A stretch of DNA of 64,000 nucleotides from CAWIJJ01 sp963836425 (GCA_963836425.1 CAWIJJ010000016.1:620001-684000); one strand, 5' to 3'. Shown: positions 51,440 to 61,349, numbered from the stretch's first letter. Notes: generated by a model from the sequence alone, not told the origin. Numbers and translations are program-made.

Positions 51440-52464
51440 AACAGCGTCTTTTCATAGACCTGCCAGGTTCGCAGACAGGCCTCTTCCCACGTAAAACAAG
51501 CCGCACGAATGCGGCCTTTGCGCGACATCTCGCTGCGCAGGGCGTCATTCTCCGTCAGTGCGATCAGGGCGGCGGCAATTTCTCCCGTTTCCGTTGGATC
51601 CACCAGTACCGCCGCATCGCCCGCCACTTCAGGCATCGCCGAGCGGTTCGCCGTCACCACCGGGATCCCGGCCGCCATCGCCTCCAGCACCGGCATGCCG
51701 AACCCTTCATCGAGCGATGGAAAGGCAAAAACGGAAGCGCGCGCGTACCAGCCCGTCAGTTCCTCCGGCGACAGGTAGCCCGTGAGAACGATACGGTCGC
51801 GCGCCGGGCTTCCCGCCACCCGTGCCGCAATCTCCTCCGCCCCAAAACCGTTCGATCCCGCCAGCACCAGCCGCCAGGACCGGTCCACTGCCTCGAAGGC
51901 TTCCACCAGGCGCGCCACGTTCTTTCGTTTCTGGATGGCGCCCACGCTCAGTATCACCCGTTCGCGCGGGGCGGATGTCGCGGGCGCCGCCCGCACTCCG
52001 TGGTGGACCACGTGAACCCGCGCCGGTTCGACGCCCAGCAAAGCGATGACCTGCCCCCGAGTGAATTCCGAGACCGCGATGATGGCGTCGGCGCGCTCAG
52101 CCGCGTCGCGGGCCTGCTCCCGGAAGCGGGCGCGAAATTCGGCCGTTGAATAGTCCCCGGTGATTACGAACAGATCGTGGAAAGTGACCACCGCTCGGCG
52201 CAGAGGCATGCGCGGCAGGCGCTGGTTCAGCCCGTGAAAGAGGTCAGCCCTCCGGCCGCCCCAGGGTTCGGCCAGGATCCGGCGCCGGGCGTTCACGGGC
52301 AGCGATTCGCGGAACGAACGGACGAAGCGGTGCGCGCGGTAACAGAAATCAAAACGCGTCCGCGGCTGCGCTGCCGCCAACCCCCAAAGAATCTCCCGGG
52401 AATAGAAACCCACACCCGAAAGGGCCTCTCCGGTGCTGTAGGTGGCGTCGAGTGCGACCGTCAA
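51436..52464 (-). CDS. Glycosyltransferase family 1 (GT4-type)
   Basis: 342 residues from a TTG at 52464 that overlaps the stop of the sigma-54 regulator (TTGA). This start gives the typical opening TVALDATYSTGEALSGVGFYSREI. A longer form from an ATG at 52515 is possible. The C-terminal Rossmann half has SVGAIQKRKNVARLVEAF and the donor-binding EX7E motif in SLDEGFGMPVLEAMAAGIPVV. Members add sugars from nucleotide donors to envelope or extracellular glycans. The coupling to a regulator is unusual. Confidence 0.9.
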   Translation of the reverse strand: MTVALDATYSTGEALSGVGFYSREILWGLAAAQPRTRFDFCYRAHRFVRSFRESLPVNARRRILAEPWGGRRADLFHGLNQRLPRMPLRRAVVTFHDLFVITGDYSTAEFRARFREQARDAAERADAIIAVSEFTRGQVIALLGVEPARVHVVHHGVRAAPATSAPRERVILSVGAIQKRKNVARLVEAFEAVDRSWRLVLAGSNGFGAEEIAARVAGSPARDRIVLTGYLSPEELTGWYARASVFAFPSLDEGFGMPVLEAMAAGIPVVTANRSAMPEVAGDAAVLVDPTETGEIAAALIALTENDALRSEMSRKGRIRAACFTWEEACLRTWQVYEKTLF

Positions 52465-53465
52465 TTCATTCCGTATTGTTTCATTCTTCGGTAAAGCGTG
52501 GTGCGGCTGATGCACAGCATTTGCGCCGCCCGCCCCCGTTCGCCTCCGGTCGCGGCCAGGGCGGCGCAGATTTGCTGGCGCATCGTCTCATGCACGGATA
52601 TGACGGGCGACCGCGGCGCCAGGGTGGTGTAGGGCGCATCGTCGTCGCCCGATTGCACCGCGCCCGAAAGCCGTCCCAGCGCGCACGTCTCCTGGAAGTT
52701 GCGCAAACCCGAGGGCATGTCGGCCAGTTGAATGCCGCCTTCCGACTGCAAAGCTGCCATTCGCTCCACGCAGTGCTTCAACTCCCGGACGTTTCCCGGC
52801 CAGTCGTATGTCAGCAGCAATTCCATGGTTTCCGGGCTGGGTTCGAAGAAAGGAGCGCCGGACAAGGCGGCATGGGCGAGAAAATGTTCGATCAGCAGCG
52901 GAATATCTGCCCGGCGCTCGCGCAAAGGAGGGAGTTTGATAGGAAAAACGTTCAGCCGGAAGAAGAGGTCCTGCCGGAAGCGGTTTTGCGCGACCGCCGC
53001 CTTCAGATCCCGGTGCGTGGCGGCGATGATCCGGATCTCCACTCTCCGCCAGTGCAAGCCCCCCACCGGACGGAACTCCCCTTCCTGAATCAGGCGCAGC
53101 AGCTTGACCTGCATTTCCAGCGGAAGATCGCCGATCTCATCCAGGAAAATGGTGCCGCCGTCGGCAAGTTCCACGAGGCCCCGCTTATGTTCCGCCGCAC
53201 CGCTGAAGGCGCCCTTCACGTGCCCGAACAACTCGCTCTCCATCAGCGTCGAAACCAGGGCGCCGCAATCGATGGGGATGAAGTCACCCTTTCCCTGCGC
53301 GTGGTGAACCGCGCGTGCCACCACTTCCTTGCCGGTACCGCTTTCGCCCAGCAGAAGCACCGGGAGGCGATTCGAGGCCGCTTTATCGATCAGCCGCAGC
53401 ACGCGCCGGATTTCGTCGGATTCACCGATCAGGTCGCGCGCGGACGACAAAACAGATTGTTTCAT
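52461..53465 (-). CDS. Sigma-54-dependent transcriptional activator without receiver domain
   Basis: 334 residues. The AAA+ domain starts almost at once: Walker A GESGTGKE (40-47), Walker B in TIFLDEIGDLP, and the sigma-54-contact loop is GAFSGA (85-90) in place of GAFTGA. WPGNVRELKHCVERM follows, then a Fis-type HTH at the end (GRAAQMLCISRTTLYRRMKQYG). With no receiver or GAF domain it resembles PspF and must be controlled by a partner protein or by its level. The Thr-to-Ser change keeps the hydroxyl. It overlaps the glycosyltransferase gene by 4 bp. Confidence 0.93.
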   Translation of the reverse strand: MKQSVLSSARDLIGESDEIRRVLRLIDKAASNRLPVLLLGESGTGKEVVARAVHHAQGKGDFIPIDCGALVSTLMESELFGHVKGAFSGAAEHKRGLVELADGGTIFLDEIGDLPLEMQVKLLRLIQEGEFRPVGGLHWRRVEIRIIAATHRDLKAAVAQNRFRQDLFFRLNVFPIKLPPLRERRADIPLLIEHFLAHAALSGAPFFEPSPETMELLLTYDWPGNVRELKHCVERMAALQSEGGIQLADMPSGLRNFQETCALGRLSGAVQSGDDDAPYTTLAPRSPVISVHETMRQQICAALAATGGERGRAAQMLCISRTTLYRRMKQYGMN

Positions 53466-53497
53466 GTGTAGAGAACGCCACGCAAGCGGCGACCCGG

Positions 53498-54175
53498 CTA
53501 GAACGTATCTAGTCGGAGGACGAAGGCGTTTCTCTCACCAGATTCGGACCGAATTCGGGAAGCCAGCGCGCGCGCCTGCTCTTCGGTAGGCTCGGTGCCC
53601 ACCAGCACCCGCCAAAGCTCCGGATCGCCCGGCCGGAGAACCATGCGCGCCGAGCCGTACGCGGTTTCCATCCGTTCCCGCATCCGCTCGGCATTGCCGC
53701 GATCCCGGAAAGCCCCCACCTGCACCGCAAATGCCGAGGGCGTGGCAACCGCCGGCAGGCTCAGAATTTCCAGCCTCACTTGCGCGATGCCCGGACCTAC
53801 CAGATCGATGGCGCGGGCGGCCGCATGCGAAAGATCGATGATCCGGCCGTCGATGAACGGCCCCCGATCGATGATCCGTACGTCCACCGTCTTCGCGTTG
53901 CGCAGGTTGACCACGCGCACCCAGGTGTCGAACGGGAGCGTCCGGTGCGCGGCGACCATCTGTTCCATATCGTAGATTTCGCCGTCCGCGGCCTGCCGCC
54001 CGTGGTAAGGGTGCCCATACCAACTGGCGATTCCCATTTCCGTTTGCCCGGGAATCGGAACCGCGGCCGGAGACGGCGGCGGCGGCACGGCTCCGCGATG
54101 GGCGTTGGCCACTCGTCTGCCGCCGCAAGCGCAAAGAGCTATCGCTAACACACTCACCGCCAGCCTCATGTACAT
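53498..54175 (-). CDS. rlpA: RlpA-type septal-ring lytic transglycosylase (DPBB + SPOR)
   Basis: 225 residues. LAIALCACGG near residues 10-19 is a likely lipoprotein signal. The double-psi beta-barrel domain at 45-130 keeps GIASWYG, the acidic pair of GEIYDME, AAHRTLPF and VVNLRNAKTVDVRIIDRGPF. A SPOR domain (about 150-222, AFAVQVGAFRDRGNAERM) binds denuded glycan at the septum. RlpA trims naked glycan strands or acts as a structural septal protein. It is 32 bp upstream of the sigma-54 regulator on the same strand. Confidence 0.92.
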   Translation of the reverse strand: MYMRLAVSVLAIALCACGGRRVANAHRGAVPPPPSPAAVPIPGQTEMGIASWYGHPYHGRQAADGEIYDMEQMVAAHRTLPFDTWVRVVNLRNAKTVDVRIIDRGPFIDGRIIDLSHAAARAIDLVGPGIAQVRLEILSLPAVATPSAFAVQVGAFRDRGNAERMRERMETAYGSARMVLRPGDPELWRVLVGTEPTEEQARALASRIRSESGERNAFVLRLDTF

Positions 54176-54263
54176 CCTAGTCGTCGATTATGTCACGGTA
54201 GCCGCATTCCGGCCCAGAAGAAAGATCGGCGGAGACGGCCAGCGGCATTAGCCTTCCCGCCCT

Positions 54264-57200
54264 TTACCCCGCGACTTTCTCGATCGCCTCGGCTCCGCAG
54301 ATCGCTTCCACCGCCGCGCGAAATTCCTTGTCCGGCCGCACTTTCGCCGGCACGTCCAGCAGCACCGCGAAATCCCGCGGCGCTTCCAGCCGGAATCGCA
54401 CCTGCGTCGTGCCCGGCTTCTTCCGGAACAGTTCTTCGAGCGCCTGCGCCTGGTCCACTCCGCCGTTTCGCCCCACCCACACCCGGATTGAAATCACGCT
54501 CGGCATGTCCACCCGCGCGTTGTCCAGCGGCACGATCTCCTGCACCGAAATCTTCGTCCCCGCGCCCTCTTCCGGCAGCGCCAGCCCGCGCACCAGAACC
54601 GCCTGGTCTTCCACGATCAGCGGCGCCAGCCGCTCGTAGTTCGACGCGAAACACATCGCCTCAGCCGATCCGCCCCGGTCTTCCACCGTCATCGCCACCC
54701 ACGGCTTGCCTTCCTTGTTCCGCTTCCGCGTAATCCCCGTCAGCACTCCGCATAAAGCTACATCGGCGTTCTTTTGCAGCCCTTCCAGCGTCCCCGTGTT
54801 GTGGGTCGCCAGTTCGCAGATCTTTTCTTCGTACCGGTCCAGCGGATGCCCCGTCACCCAGTAACCCAGCAGTTCCTTTTCGCCCGCCAGCTTGTCTTTC
54901 TCCGTCCAGTCCGGCACGTTCGGCAGCCGGACTTCGTGCGGAGTCTCCGCCATCAATTCGCCGAACAGCCCTCCCTGCCCGCACTCGCGGTCCCGTTGCA
55001 CCCGCTGCCCCGCTTCCATCGCGCCTTCCACCGCCGCGAACTTCTGGCTGCGCGTCCCTTCCAGGTTGTCCATCGCCCCTGCGCGGATCAGGCTCTCGAT
55101 CATCCGCCGGTTCACCGCGCTCAAGTCCACCTTCTCGCAAAACTCGTGCAGCGACCGGAACCGCCCCACTTCCTGCCGCGCCCGCCCGATCGCCTCCACC
55201 GCCGACTGGCCCAGGTTCTTCACCGCGCCCAGTCCGAACCGGATCGCTCCTCCGTCCGGCGTGAAGCTCCACTCGCTCGCGTTTACATCCGGCGCCAGCA
55301 CCGTAATTCCCATTTCACGGCATTCGTTGATGTACTTCACCACTTTGGCCGTGTTCCCCGTTTCCGAGGTCAGCAGCGCCGCCATGAAGTCAACCGGGAA
55401 ATGCGCCTTCAGGTAAGCCGTCACGAACGCCAGGTAAGCGTACGCCGCCGAGTGCGATTTGTTGAATCCGTAGCCCGCGAACTGCTCCATCAGATCGAAA
55501 ATTTTCTCGATCTTCTTCTGCGGCAACCCACGCTCCAGCGCGCCCTGGATGAACCGCTCGCGCTGTTTCACCATCTCCTCGAGCTTCTTCTTCCCCATCG
55601 CCCGGCGCAGCAGGTCCGCATCGCCCAGCGAGTACCCGGCCAGGCGGTTCGAGATCTGCATCACCTGTTCCTGGTAGACAATCACGCCGTAGGTCTCCTC
55701 GAGCAACTCCTTGAGCTCCGGCAGGTCGTACTGCACCGCGCGACGCCCCCACTTGCGCTCGATGAAGTCGTCCACCATCCCGCCCTGAATCGGACCCGGC
55801 CGGTACAGCGCATTCAACGCCGTCAGGTCCTCCAGCCGGTTCGGCTGGTACCGCCGCAGGATGTCGCGCATGCCCGACGATTCGAACTGGAACACGCCGC
55901 TCGTGAAGCCCTTGCAGAAAATCTCGTACGTCGCCGCATCGTCCAGAGGGAGGTCTTCCGGAACCAGCTTCACCCCGTGCCGCTGCTCGATCAGCCGCAG
56001 CGCATCCTGGATCAGCGTCAGCGTCGTCAGCCCCAGAAAGTCCATCTTGAGCAGCGACAGCTTTTCGAGGCCCCCCATATCGAACTGCGTTACGATTTCG
56101 TCGCGGTTCGTCTTGTACAGCGGCACCAGTTCCTTGAGCGGCTGCGGCGAAATCACCACGCCCGCGGCGTGCACCGAACAATTACGCGCCAGCCCCTCCA
56201 GCCGCAGCGCCACTTTCAGGACATCGTCCACCCGCGGGTCCTTTTTCGCCGCTTCCGCGAACCCGGGCTCGGCCTTCATCGCGTCGCCCAGCGAGATGTT
56301 CAGGACGTTCGGCACCATCTTGGTGATGCGTTCCACATCGGCGAACGGTATCTCCAGCACCCGCCCCACGTCCTTGATCGCCGCCCGCGCTCCCAGCGTG
56401 TTGAACGTGATGATCTGCGCCACCTGCTCCCGCCCGTATTTCTCGGTAACGTAGTGGATCACCTCGCCCCGCCGGTTCATGCAGAAGTCCACGTCGATAT
56501 CCGGCATGCTCACGCGCTCCGGGTTCAAAAAGCGCTCGAACAGCAGCCCGTATTGCAGCGGGTCGATGTCCGTGATCGCCATCGCAAATCCAACCAGGCT
56601 CCCCGCCGCCGAACCGCGCCCCGGTCCCACCGGAATCCCCATGTCCTTCGCATACCGGATGAAGTCCCAGACGATCAGGAAATAGCCGGAAAACTTCATC
56701 CGCTGGATCATCTGGATCTCGCGGTCCAGCCGTTCGGCATACTCGGCCAGGTCGTGCTTCAGGCTTCCCTTGGCGCGCATCGCCTCCAGGCGCGGCCGCC
56801 GCTTCTCGAATCCCTGTCGCGCCACGTATTCGAAGTAGGTGTCGGTCGAGTGCCCCTCCGGCACGTCGAACTTCGGGAACGGCTCCTTCACCTCCTCCAG
56901 CTTCACGTTGCAGCGCTGCGCGATCTCCCAGGTCCGGTCCAGCGCGTCTTCGAGTTCCCCGAACAGCTCCATCATCTCTTCGCGCGTCTTCAGGTAGAAG
57001 TCCGGCGTGCTCCACCGCATCCGGTTCGGATCGTTGAAGCCCTTGCCGGTCTGGATGCAAAGCAGGATCTCGTGGGCCCGCGCATCGTCGCGCCGCAGGT
57101 AGTGCGAATCGTTGGTCGCCACCAGCGGCAGCCCCGTCTCCTGCGAGAGCCGGTTCAGTTGCGGTGTCAGCCGCTTGTCCTGTTCGAGGTGATGGTCCTG

Positions 57201-57716
57201 CACTTCGAGAAAGAAGTTGTTCCGCCCGAAAATGTCCGCATACGTGTGCGCGGTTCGCCGCGCCTCATCGTATTTGTCCGACAGGATGATCTCCGGAATG
57301 TGCCCGCGCAGGCACGCCGACATCGCGATCAGCCCCTTGGAATGCTGCGCCAGCAGATCCAGGTCCACCCGCGGCTTGTAATAAAAGCCGTCCAGGTACG
57401 CCGTCGAAACGAGCTTGATCAGGTTCCGGTAGCCTTCCTGGTTCTCGCACAGCAGCACCAGGTGGTTGTACCGGTCCGTGTCCGACCGCGTCTTGTGCCC
57501 CTGCTGCGAAACGTACATCTCGCACCCGATCACCGGATGCACCCCTGCCTTCCGCGCGGCGTTGTAAAACTTCACCGCCCCGAACAGGTTCCCGTGGTCC
57601 GTCATGGCCACGGCCGGCATCTTCTGCTCGACCATGATCTGCATCAACTGGTCGATATCACAGGCGCCGTCAAGCAGGGAATAATCGGTATGGCAGTGCA
57701 GGTGGACAAAAGACAT
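54264..57716 (-). CDS. dnaE: DNA polymerase III alpha subunit (replicative DnaE)
   Basis: 1150 residues, full-length DnaE1 type. The PHP domain opens with HLHCHTDYSLLDGACD and holds MTDHGN. The polymerase palm has the catalytic Asp in MPDIDVDF and the fingers LDALYRPGP-like NALYRPGPIQGGM. HhH, OB and C-terminal tau-binding regions follow. It replicates the chromosome as the catalytic subunit of the holoenzyme. The PHP metal residues look intact (HCH and DHGN). Codon use is like that of its neighbours. It is not in an operon. Confidence 0.96.
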   Translation of the reverse strand: MSFVHLHCHTDYSLLDGACDIDQLMQIMVEQKMPAVAMTDHGNLFGAVKFYNAARKAGVHPVIGCEMYVSQQGHKTRSDTDRYNHLVLLCENQEGYRNLIKLVSTAYLDGFYYKPRVDLDLLAQHSKGLIAMSACLRGHIPEIILSDKYDEARRTAHTYADIFGRNNFFLEVQDHHLEQDKRLTPQLNRLSQETGLPLVATNDSHYLRRDDARAHEILLCIQTGKGFNDPNRMRWSTPDFYLKTREEMMELFGELEDALDRTWEIAQRCNVKLEEVKEPFPKFDVPEGHSTDTYFEYVARQGFEKRRPRLEAMRAKGSLKHDLAEYAERLDREIQMIQRMKFSGYFLIVWDFIRYAKDMGIPVGPGRGSAAGSLVGFAMAITDIDPLQYGLLFERFLNPERVSMPDIDVDFCMNRRGEVIHYVTEKYGREQVAQIITFNTLGARAAIKDVGRVLEIPFADVERITKMVPNVLNISLGDAMKAEPGFAEAAKKDPRVDDVLKVALRLEGLARNCSVHAAGVVISPQPLKELVPLYKTNRDEIVTQFDMGGLEKLSLLKMDFLGLTTLTLIQDALRLIEQRHGVKLVPEDLPLDDAATYEIFCKGFTSGVFQFESSGMRDILRRYQPNRLEDLTALNALYRPGPIQGGMVDDFIERKWGRRAVQYDLPELKELLEETYGVIVYQEQVMQISNRLAGYSLGDADLLRRAMGKKKLEEMVKQRERFIQGALERGLPQKKIEKIFDLMEQFAGYGFNKSHSAAYAYLAFVTAYLKAHFPVDFMAALLTSETGNTAKVVKYINECREMGITVLAPDVNASEWSFTPDGGAIRFGLGAVKNLGQSAVEAIGRARQEVGRFRSLHEFCEKVDLSAVNRRMIESLIRAGAMDNLEGTRSQKFAAVEGAMEAGQRVQRDRECGQGGLFGELMAETPHEVRLPNVPDWTEKDKLAGEKELLGYWVTGHPLDRYEEKICELATHNTGTLEGLQKNADVALCGVLTGITRKRNKEGKPWVAMTVEDRGGSAEAMCFASNYERLAPLIVEDQAVLVRGLALPEEGAGTKISVQEIVPLDNARVDMPSVISIRVWVGRNGGVDQAQALEELFRKKPGTTQVRFRLEAPRDFAVLLDVPAKVRPDKEFRAAVEAICGAEAIEKVAG

Positions 57717-58065
57717 GCGTGCGCGCTCGCTCGTTGGGGGAGGGGAGTAAATTCCAGTTTACCAGTTCGGCGGGAAGAACCGATTGCGGGTCGCAGCGTG
57801 TTGGGAATGCGAAAACCCGAAGGCAGCAAATTCCGGGCGTGGACGCGGCGGGCGACCGCCACCCCTATGGCGATCGCTTGCCCGTTCAACGGATTGTCCG
57901 GACCGAAGAGACGGCAGTCCCTGGACCTGCTATGTCTTATCGGCCTGTACGGCAAGAGCTTCATTGTTACCTGAATCCCCTGACCGGCTGGACGGTCCTT
58001 GATACGCGCGAAGGTCCTGCGAAAAGTGTCGTGTCGCTGTGGTGTTTCCGGCATCATCATCCGAT
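57717..58065. other. Spacer between dnaE and the chemosensory operon
   Basis: About 350 bp without a convincing gene. The strands face apart, so promoters for dnaE and for the STAS-cheA operon should lie here. TTATCGGC (57937-57944) is the inverse of the sigma-28 -10 GCCGATAA and would point toward dnaE. I see no sigma-70 match of quality for the plus strand, and no RNA gene. Confidence 0.4.
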
Positions 58066-58371
58066 ATGCACTTTGTGTGCGCGTACAGGGATGTAGATGA
58101 CCCGCTGAAGATCACGGGCGAACAGACGATCAGGACGGTGAGTGAACTGCACAGGTCACTCGCTGAGTATATCGGTCGAGGCCTGGCCGTCGTGCTGGAT
58201 TTGTCCGAAGTCGACGTGTGCGATGCCGCCTCACTGCAATTGATCGTTGCCTTGCATCGTTCGGCGGTCCAGCGCAATCAATGCTTCCGCATCCAGGCAG
58301 CGTCCCCTGAAGTAACCGGGACAGCCGCCGCGCTCGGGTTGCGTATGGAGGGTCTGAACAGTGGAATATAA
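58066..58371 (+). CDS. STAS-domain protein
   Basis: 101 residues from the ATG at 58066; a GTG at 58039 is possible. The STAS fold is complete: LKITGEQTIRTVSELHRSL, VVLDLSEVDVCDAASLQLI and the C-terminal helix. The site that is phosphorylated in SpoIIAA-type proteins (D-S-S-G) reads D-A-A-S here, so Ser is replaced by Ala and the normal switch is absent. It overlaps cheA by 11 bp and must be part of the chemosensory unit, perhaps as an output or adaptor protein. Confidence 0.85.
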   Translation: MHFVCAYRDVDDPLKITGEQTIRTVSELHRSLAEYIGRGLAVVLDLSEVDVCDAASLQLIVALHRSAVQRNQCFRIQAASPEVTGTAAALGLRMEGLNSGI

Positions 58372-60382
58372 TCCCGTCCAGACATTCCTGGCCGAGGCGG
58401 AAGAGCTCCTCTCGAATATCGAACAAGCCGCGCTTGGCCTCGCTGAGAACCAGTCCCCTGCGGAAGCGGTGAACCAGCTGTTCCGGGCGTTTCATACCAT
58501 CAAGGGCTCCGGAGCGATGTGCGGATTAGATCGGGTCTCCGGCTTCACGCATCACGTGGAGACGCTGCTTGATAAAGTGCGCGAAGGCGCTGTCCCGGTA
58601 TCTCCGGAGTTGGGCGATCTGGTTCTTGCCGCCGCCGATCAGATCAAGTTGTTGCTGGCTGTCGAGCAAGGCGGCAAGCCCGTGGCCGCTGAGTCGAACC
58701 AGAGGCTCATCGAGCGAATCTCAGGGCTTTCCGATTCGGCGATCGGCACGAATCAGTGTCCCGTGAGCCATCCCTGCCAGGAAGAGGCTTGCCAGAGCGA
58801 GGGAAGAGAACGGACCTGGGAGATCCGGTTCCGCCCAAACCCCGATCTTCTCGCCTGTGGGGGCAATCCAATTCTGCTGTTCAGGGACATCAGGAAGCTG
58901 GGACAGTGCGAGATTGTGGCGCACACCGAAACGGTCCCCCCGCTCGATCAGATTCAGCCTGAACTCCTCTACTTCTGGTGGAGCATCACGCTTCACAGCA
59001 CCGCCGGCGAGAACGCAATCCGCGACGTGTTCCTATTCGTCGAGGATGGAAGCAACCTCGAGATCGAAATGGTGGGAGAGACACCGCGGAACGCGACGGA
59101 GCAGCCCGCGCGAACAGAAGCGCCAGCCGGCTCGAGCGCACAGAAGCCCCGGGTTGAAGCACCAGTCTCAGCCGGCGAGGGCATTCGGAAGGCTCTAATC
59201 AAAGAGTCCACCGTACGGGTGCCGTCCGGCAGGCTCGATCGCCTTGTGAACCTGGTGGGTGAACTCGTAATGAATCAATCGAGATTGACCCAGGCAGCTT
59301 CTCAAGCGGGAGCGCCGGAACTCGCCAATCCGGTACAGGAAATGGAACGCCTGGTGGCGGAACTGCGGGAGGACGTTCTTGGAATCCGCATGTTGCCGAT
59401 TGGCACCATCTTCGGCCGCTTCCGGCGCCTGGTGCACGATCTTTCCGCCGAGCTTGGCAAAGAGGCGGACCTGATCACCGAGGGCGCCGAAACTGAATTG
59501 GACAAGAGTATTCTGGACCAGCTTGGCGAGCCCCTCGTTCACCTGCTGCGCAACTCGATGGATCACGGTTTTGGCCGGCCGGAGGAGCGGGTGGCCGGTG
59601 GAAAACCGCGCCGGGGAACGATTCGCCTGGCCGCTGAACACACCGGATCGGACATCGTAATCACGATTGAAGACGACGGTCGCGGGATCGATCGGGCAGC
59701 CGTTCGTAGCAAGGCGATAGAAAAGCAAATCATTCAACCGGGCGCCAGCCTCAGTGACAAGGAGATTCTCAATCTCGTTCTACTGCCGGGTTTCTCGACC
59801 GCCCGACAAGTCACCAGCGTGTCGGGCCGGGGTGTCGGAATGGATGTGGTTAAGAAGCAAATCGACGCGCTCCGCGGCTCCGTGTCAATCGCCAGCGAAG
59901 AGGGGAAGGGCTGCCGGGTCTCGATAACCCTGCCGTTGACTCTGGCGATTATCGAGGGCCTGCTTGTACAGGTTGGCGTTGACCAGTTCATCATTCCCAT
60001 GGCGGCGATCACGGAAAACGTCGAGTTGCCTCGTTCCCAGAGGGACAGCAACAACGGAAGAAATGTCACCGCGGTACGAGGAGAACTGGTGCCTTACATC
60101 GACCTTCGCAACCTGTTCCAAATGGACGGGGAAGGGCCGGCTGTTGAAAAGATCGTCCTCGTCCGGCACGAAGACCAGCGCGTGGGGTTCGTGGTGGATC
60201 GTGTGCTGGGGACGCACCAGACGGTCATTCAGTCCCTTGGCCGTTTCCTCCATCAGGTCGATGTGGTTTCCGGGGCAACCATCATGGGCGATGGGCGTGT
60301 TGCGTTGATTCTCGATATTTCCGCGGTGGTGCGATTTGCCGAGTCTCAGGCGGAGAAAGCGGCGGTAGGAGATCCCAGGTGA
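58361..60382 (+). CDS. cheA: Chemotaxis histidine kinase CheA
   Basis: 673 residues from a GTG with GGAGGG 9 nt upstream. The HPt domain has H45 in FHTIKGSGAMCG. Residues 130-230 form a CheY/CheB-binding-like P2 region. The dimerisation helices are at about 280-340 (LDRLVNLVGELVMNQSRL). The ATPase N, G1 and G2 boxes follow (LLRNSMDHG, EDDGRGID, VSGRGVGMDVV), and then a CheW-like regulatory domain. It autophosphorylates and passes the phosphate to a response regulator. Its stop overlaps the next gene (GTGA), giving a tight operon. Confidence 0.95.
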   Translation: MEYNPVQTFLAEAEELLSNIEQAALGLAENQSPAEAVNQLFRAFHTIKGSGAMCGLDRVSGFTHHVETLLDKVREGAVPVSPELGDLVLAAADQIKLLLAVEQGGKPVAAESNQRLIERISGLSDSAIGTNQCPVSHPCQEEACQSEGRERTWEIRFRPNPDLLACGGNPILLFRDIRKLGQCEIVAHTETVPPLDQIQPELLYFWWSITLHSTAGENAIRDVFLFVEDGSNLEIEMVGETPRNATEQPARTEAPAGSSAQKPRVEAPVSAGEGIRKALIKESTVRVPSGRLDRLVNLVGELVMNQSRLTQAASQAGAPELANPVQEMERLVAELREDVLGIRMLPIGTIFGRFRRLVHDLSAELGKEADLITEGAETELDKSILDQLGEPLVHLLRNSMDHGFGRPEERVAGGKPRRGTIRLAAEHTGSDIVITIEDDGRGIDRAAVRSKAIEKQIIQPGASLSDKEILNLVLLPGFSTARQVTSVSGRGVGMDVVKKQIDALRGSVSIASEEGKGCRVSITLPLTLAIIEGLLVQVGVDQFIIPMAAITENVELPRSQRDSNNGRNVTAVRGELVPYIDLRNLFQMDGEGPAVEKIVLVRHEDQRVGFVVDRVLGTHQTVIQSLGRFLHQVDVVSGATIMGDGRVALILDISAVVRFAESQAEKAAVGDPR

Positions 60383-61185
60383 ATCCCGCGAGAGGGTTTC
60401 TAGTCGTTTCAGTCGCAGCCGTTGTGTCTGCCGTGGCCCAAAAGCCGGAAAATGCACAGCCGGCAATCTCGGCGGACCGGCCGGGGTTTGCGACCTCTCC
60501 GGGTGTGTTAGGGCCTGGCTTAGCCCAGGTCGAAGGCGGATTCACTTTCTCTGTGGACGGGGACGGCCCGTTTCGGGGACGCACTTTAACCTTTGGCAGC
60601 CCGCTGATCCGCTTCGGCGCAGGTGGGCCGGTCGAACTGCGAGTTGCCGGCGACGGCTATCTTTTTCGCAGAAATGAGAGCCTGAGCCACGAACGCACCA
60701 CCGGATGGTCGGACCTGTCCGTGGGCGCGAAAGTCGCAGTGGTCCGCGAGAGACGAGGTCTTCCCGCGATATCTTTGCTGCCGTCCATATCCGTTCCGGC
60801 CGGTTACAAAGCATTCACCAGCTCCACCTACGACCCTGGCCTGACTGTATCCGCGCTCAAGACACTAGCCGCGGGCGTGTCCGTGGTGGGGGCGGTGACC
60901 GGCACGCGTATTTCAGAAGCGGGGATGCGCCATGCCCGGTACTCGTCCGCCATCGCCTTGTCGTTTCCAGGGCCGGCGCAATCGGTCGGCTACATAGAAA
61001 CGTACGCTGTAACATCTTTGGGACCGGACAGCGATTCCGCGCGCATCTACGATGCCGGGTTAAGCCGCAGTCTCGGAACCGACCTCCAGATCGATGTCCA
61101 GGCGGGGCGCCGGCTCTACTCCGGGAGGCCTTGCTGGTTTGTCGGAACGGGATTTGCGTGGCGACACGCTGTATTCAGACGCTGA
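60379..61185 (+). CDS. Secreted beta-barrel-like outer-membrane protein in the chemosensory operon
   Basis: 268 residues from a GTG overlapping the cheA stop. A signal peptide covers 1-20 (ending SAVAQ). The mature part has ISADRPGFATSPGVLGPGLAQVEGG, the start typical of transporter-like or phenol-degradation MetA-type barrels, then alternating strands such as SDLSVGAKVAVV and AISLLPSISVPAG. The end strand is WFVGTGFAWRHAVF. An outer-membrane barrel inside a che operon is unusual. It may import a ligand sensed by the MCP. Confidence 0.78.
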   Translation: MNPARGFLVVSVAAVVSAVAQKPENAQPAISADRPGFATSPGVLGPGLAQVEGGFTFSVDGDGPFRGRTLTFGSPLIRFGAGGPVELRVAGDGYLFRRNESLSHERTTGWSDLSVGAKVAVVRERRGLPAISLLPSISVPAGYKAFTSSTYDPGLTVSALKTLAAGVSVVGAVTGTRISEAGMRHARYSSAIALSFPGPAQSVGYIETYAVTSLGPDSDSARIYDAGLSRSLGTDLQIDVQAGRRLYSGRPCWFVGTGFAWRHAVFRR

Positions 61186-61349
61186 CTGGGACGGAGCGGA
61201 TCACTCCGGAGCCCGAACGTTTGTTGCCGCCGTGCGACACACCCATTCACTCGTCCTCCCGGATGTGGGCTGGCGGCGTGACAGGCGATTGACCAGGCCC
61301 AGGGCCGAACGAGATTCACATTTTAGAACGTAAAGGATAGGTAACACTC

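Noticed and set aside
57868..57881. TGGC...TTGC resembling a sigma-54 -24/-12 promoter before the che operon
   Set aside because: The spacing is about 2 nt too short for sigma-54.
57937..57944. TTATCGGC, the inverse of a sigma-28 -10 box, with TGAAG 14 bp away
   Set aside because: It points toward dnaE rather than the che operon, and the -35 is not a full match; probably chance.
54774..57974. Plus-strand open frame of 1066 codons
   Set aside because: It is antisense to the well-conserved dnaE gene, is very rich in Arg/His/Pro/Gln and has no recognisable domain; a GC-driven shadow frame.
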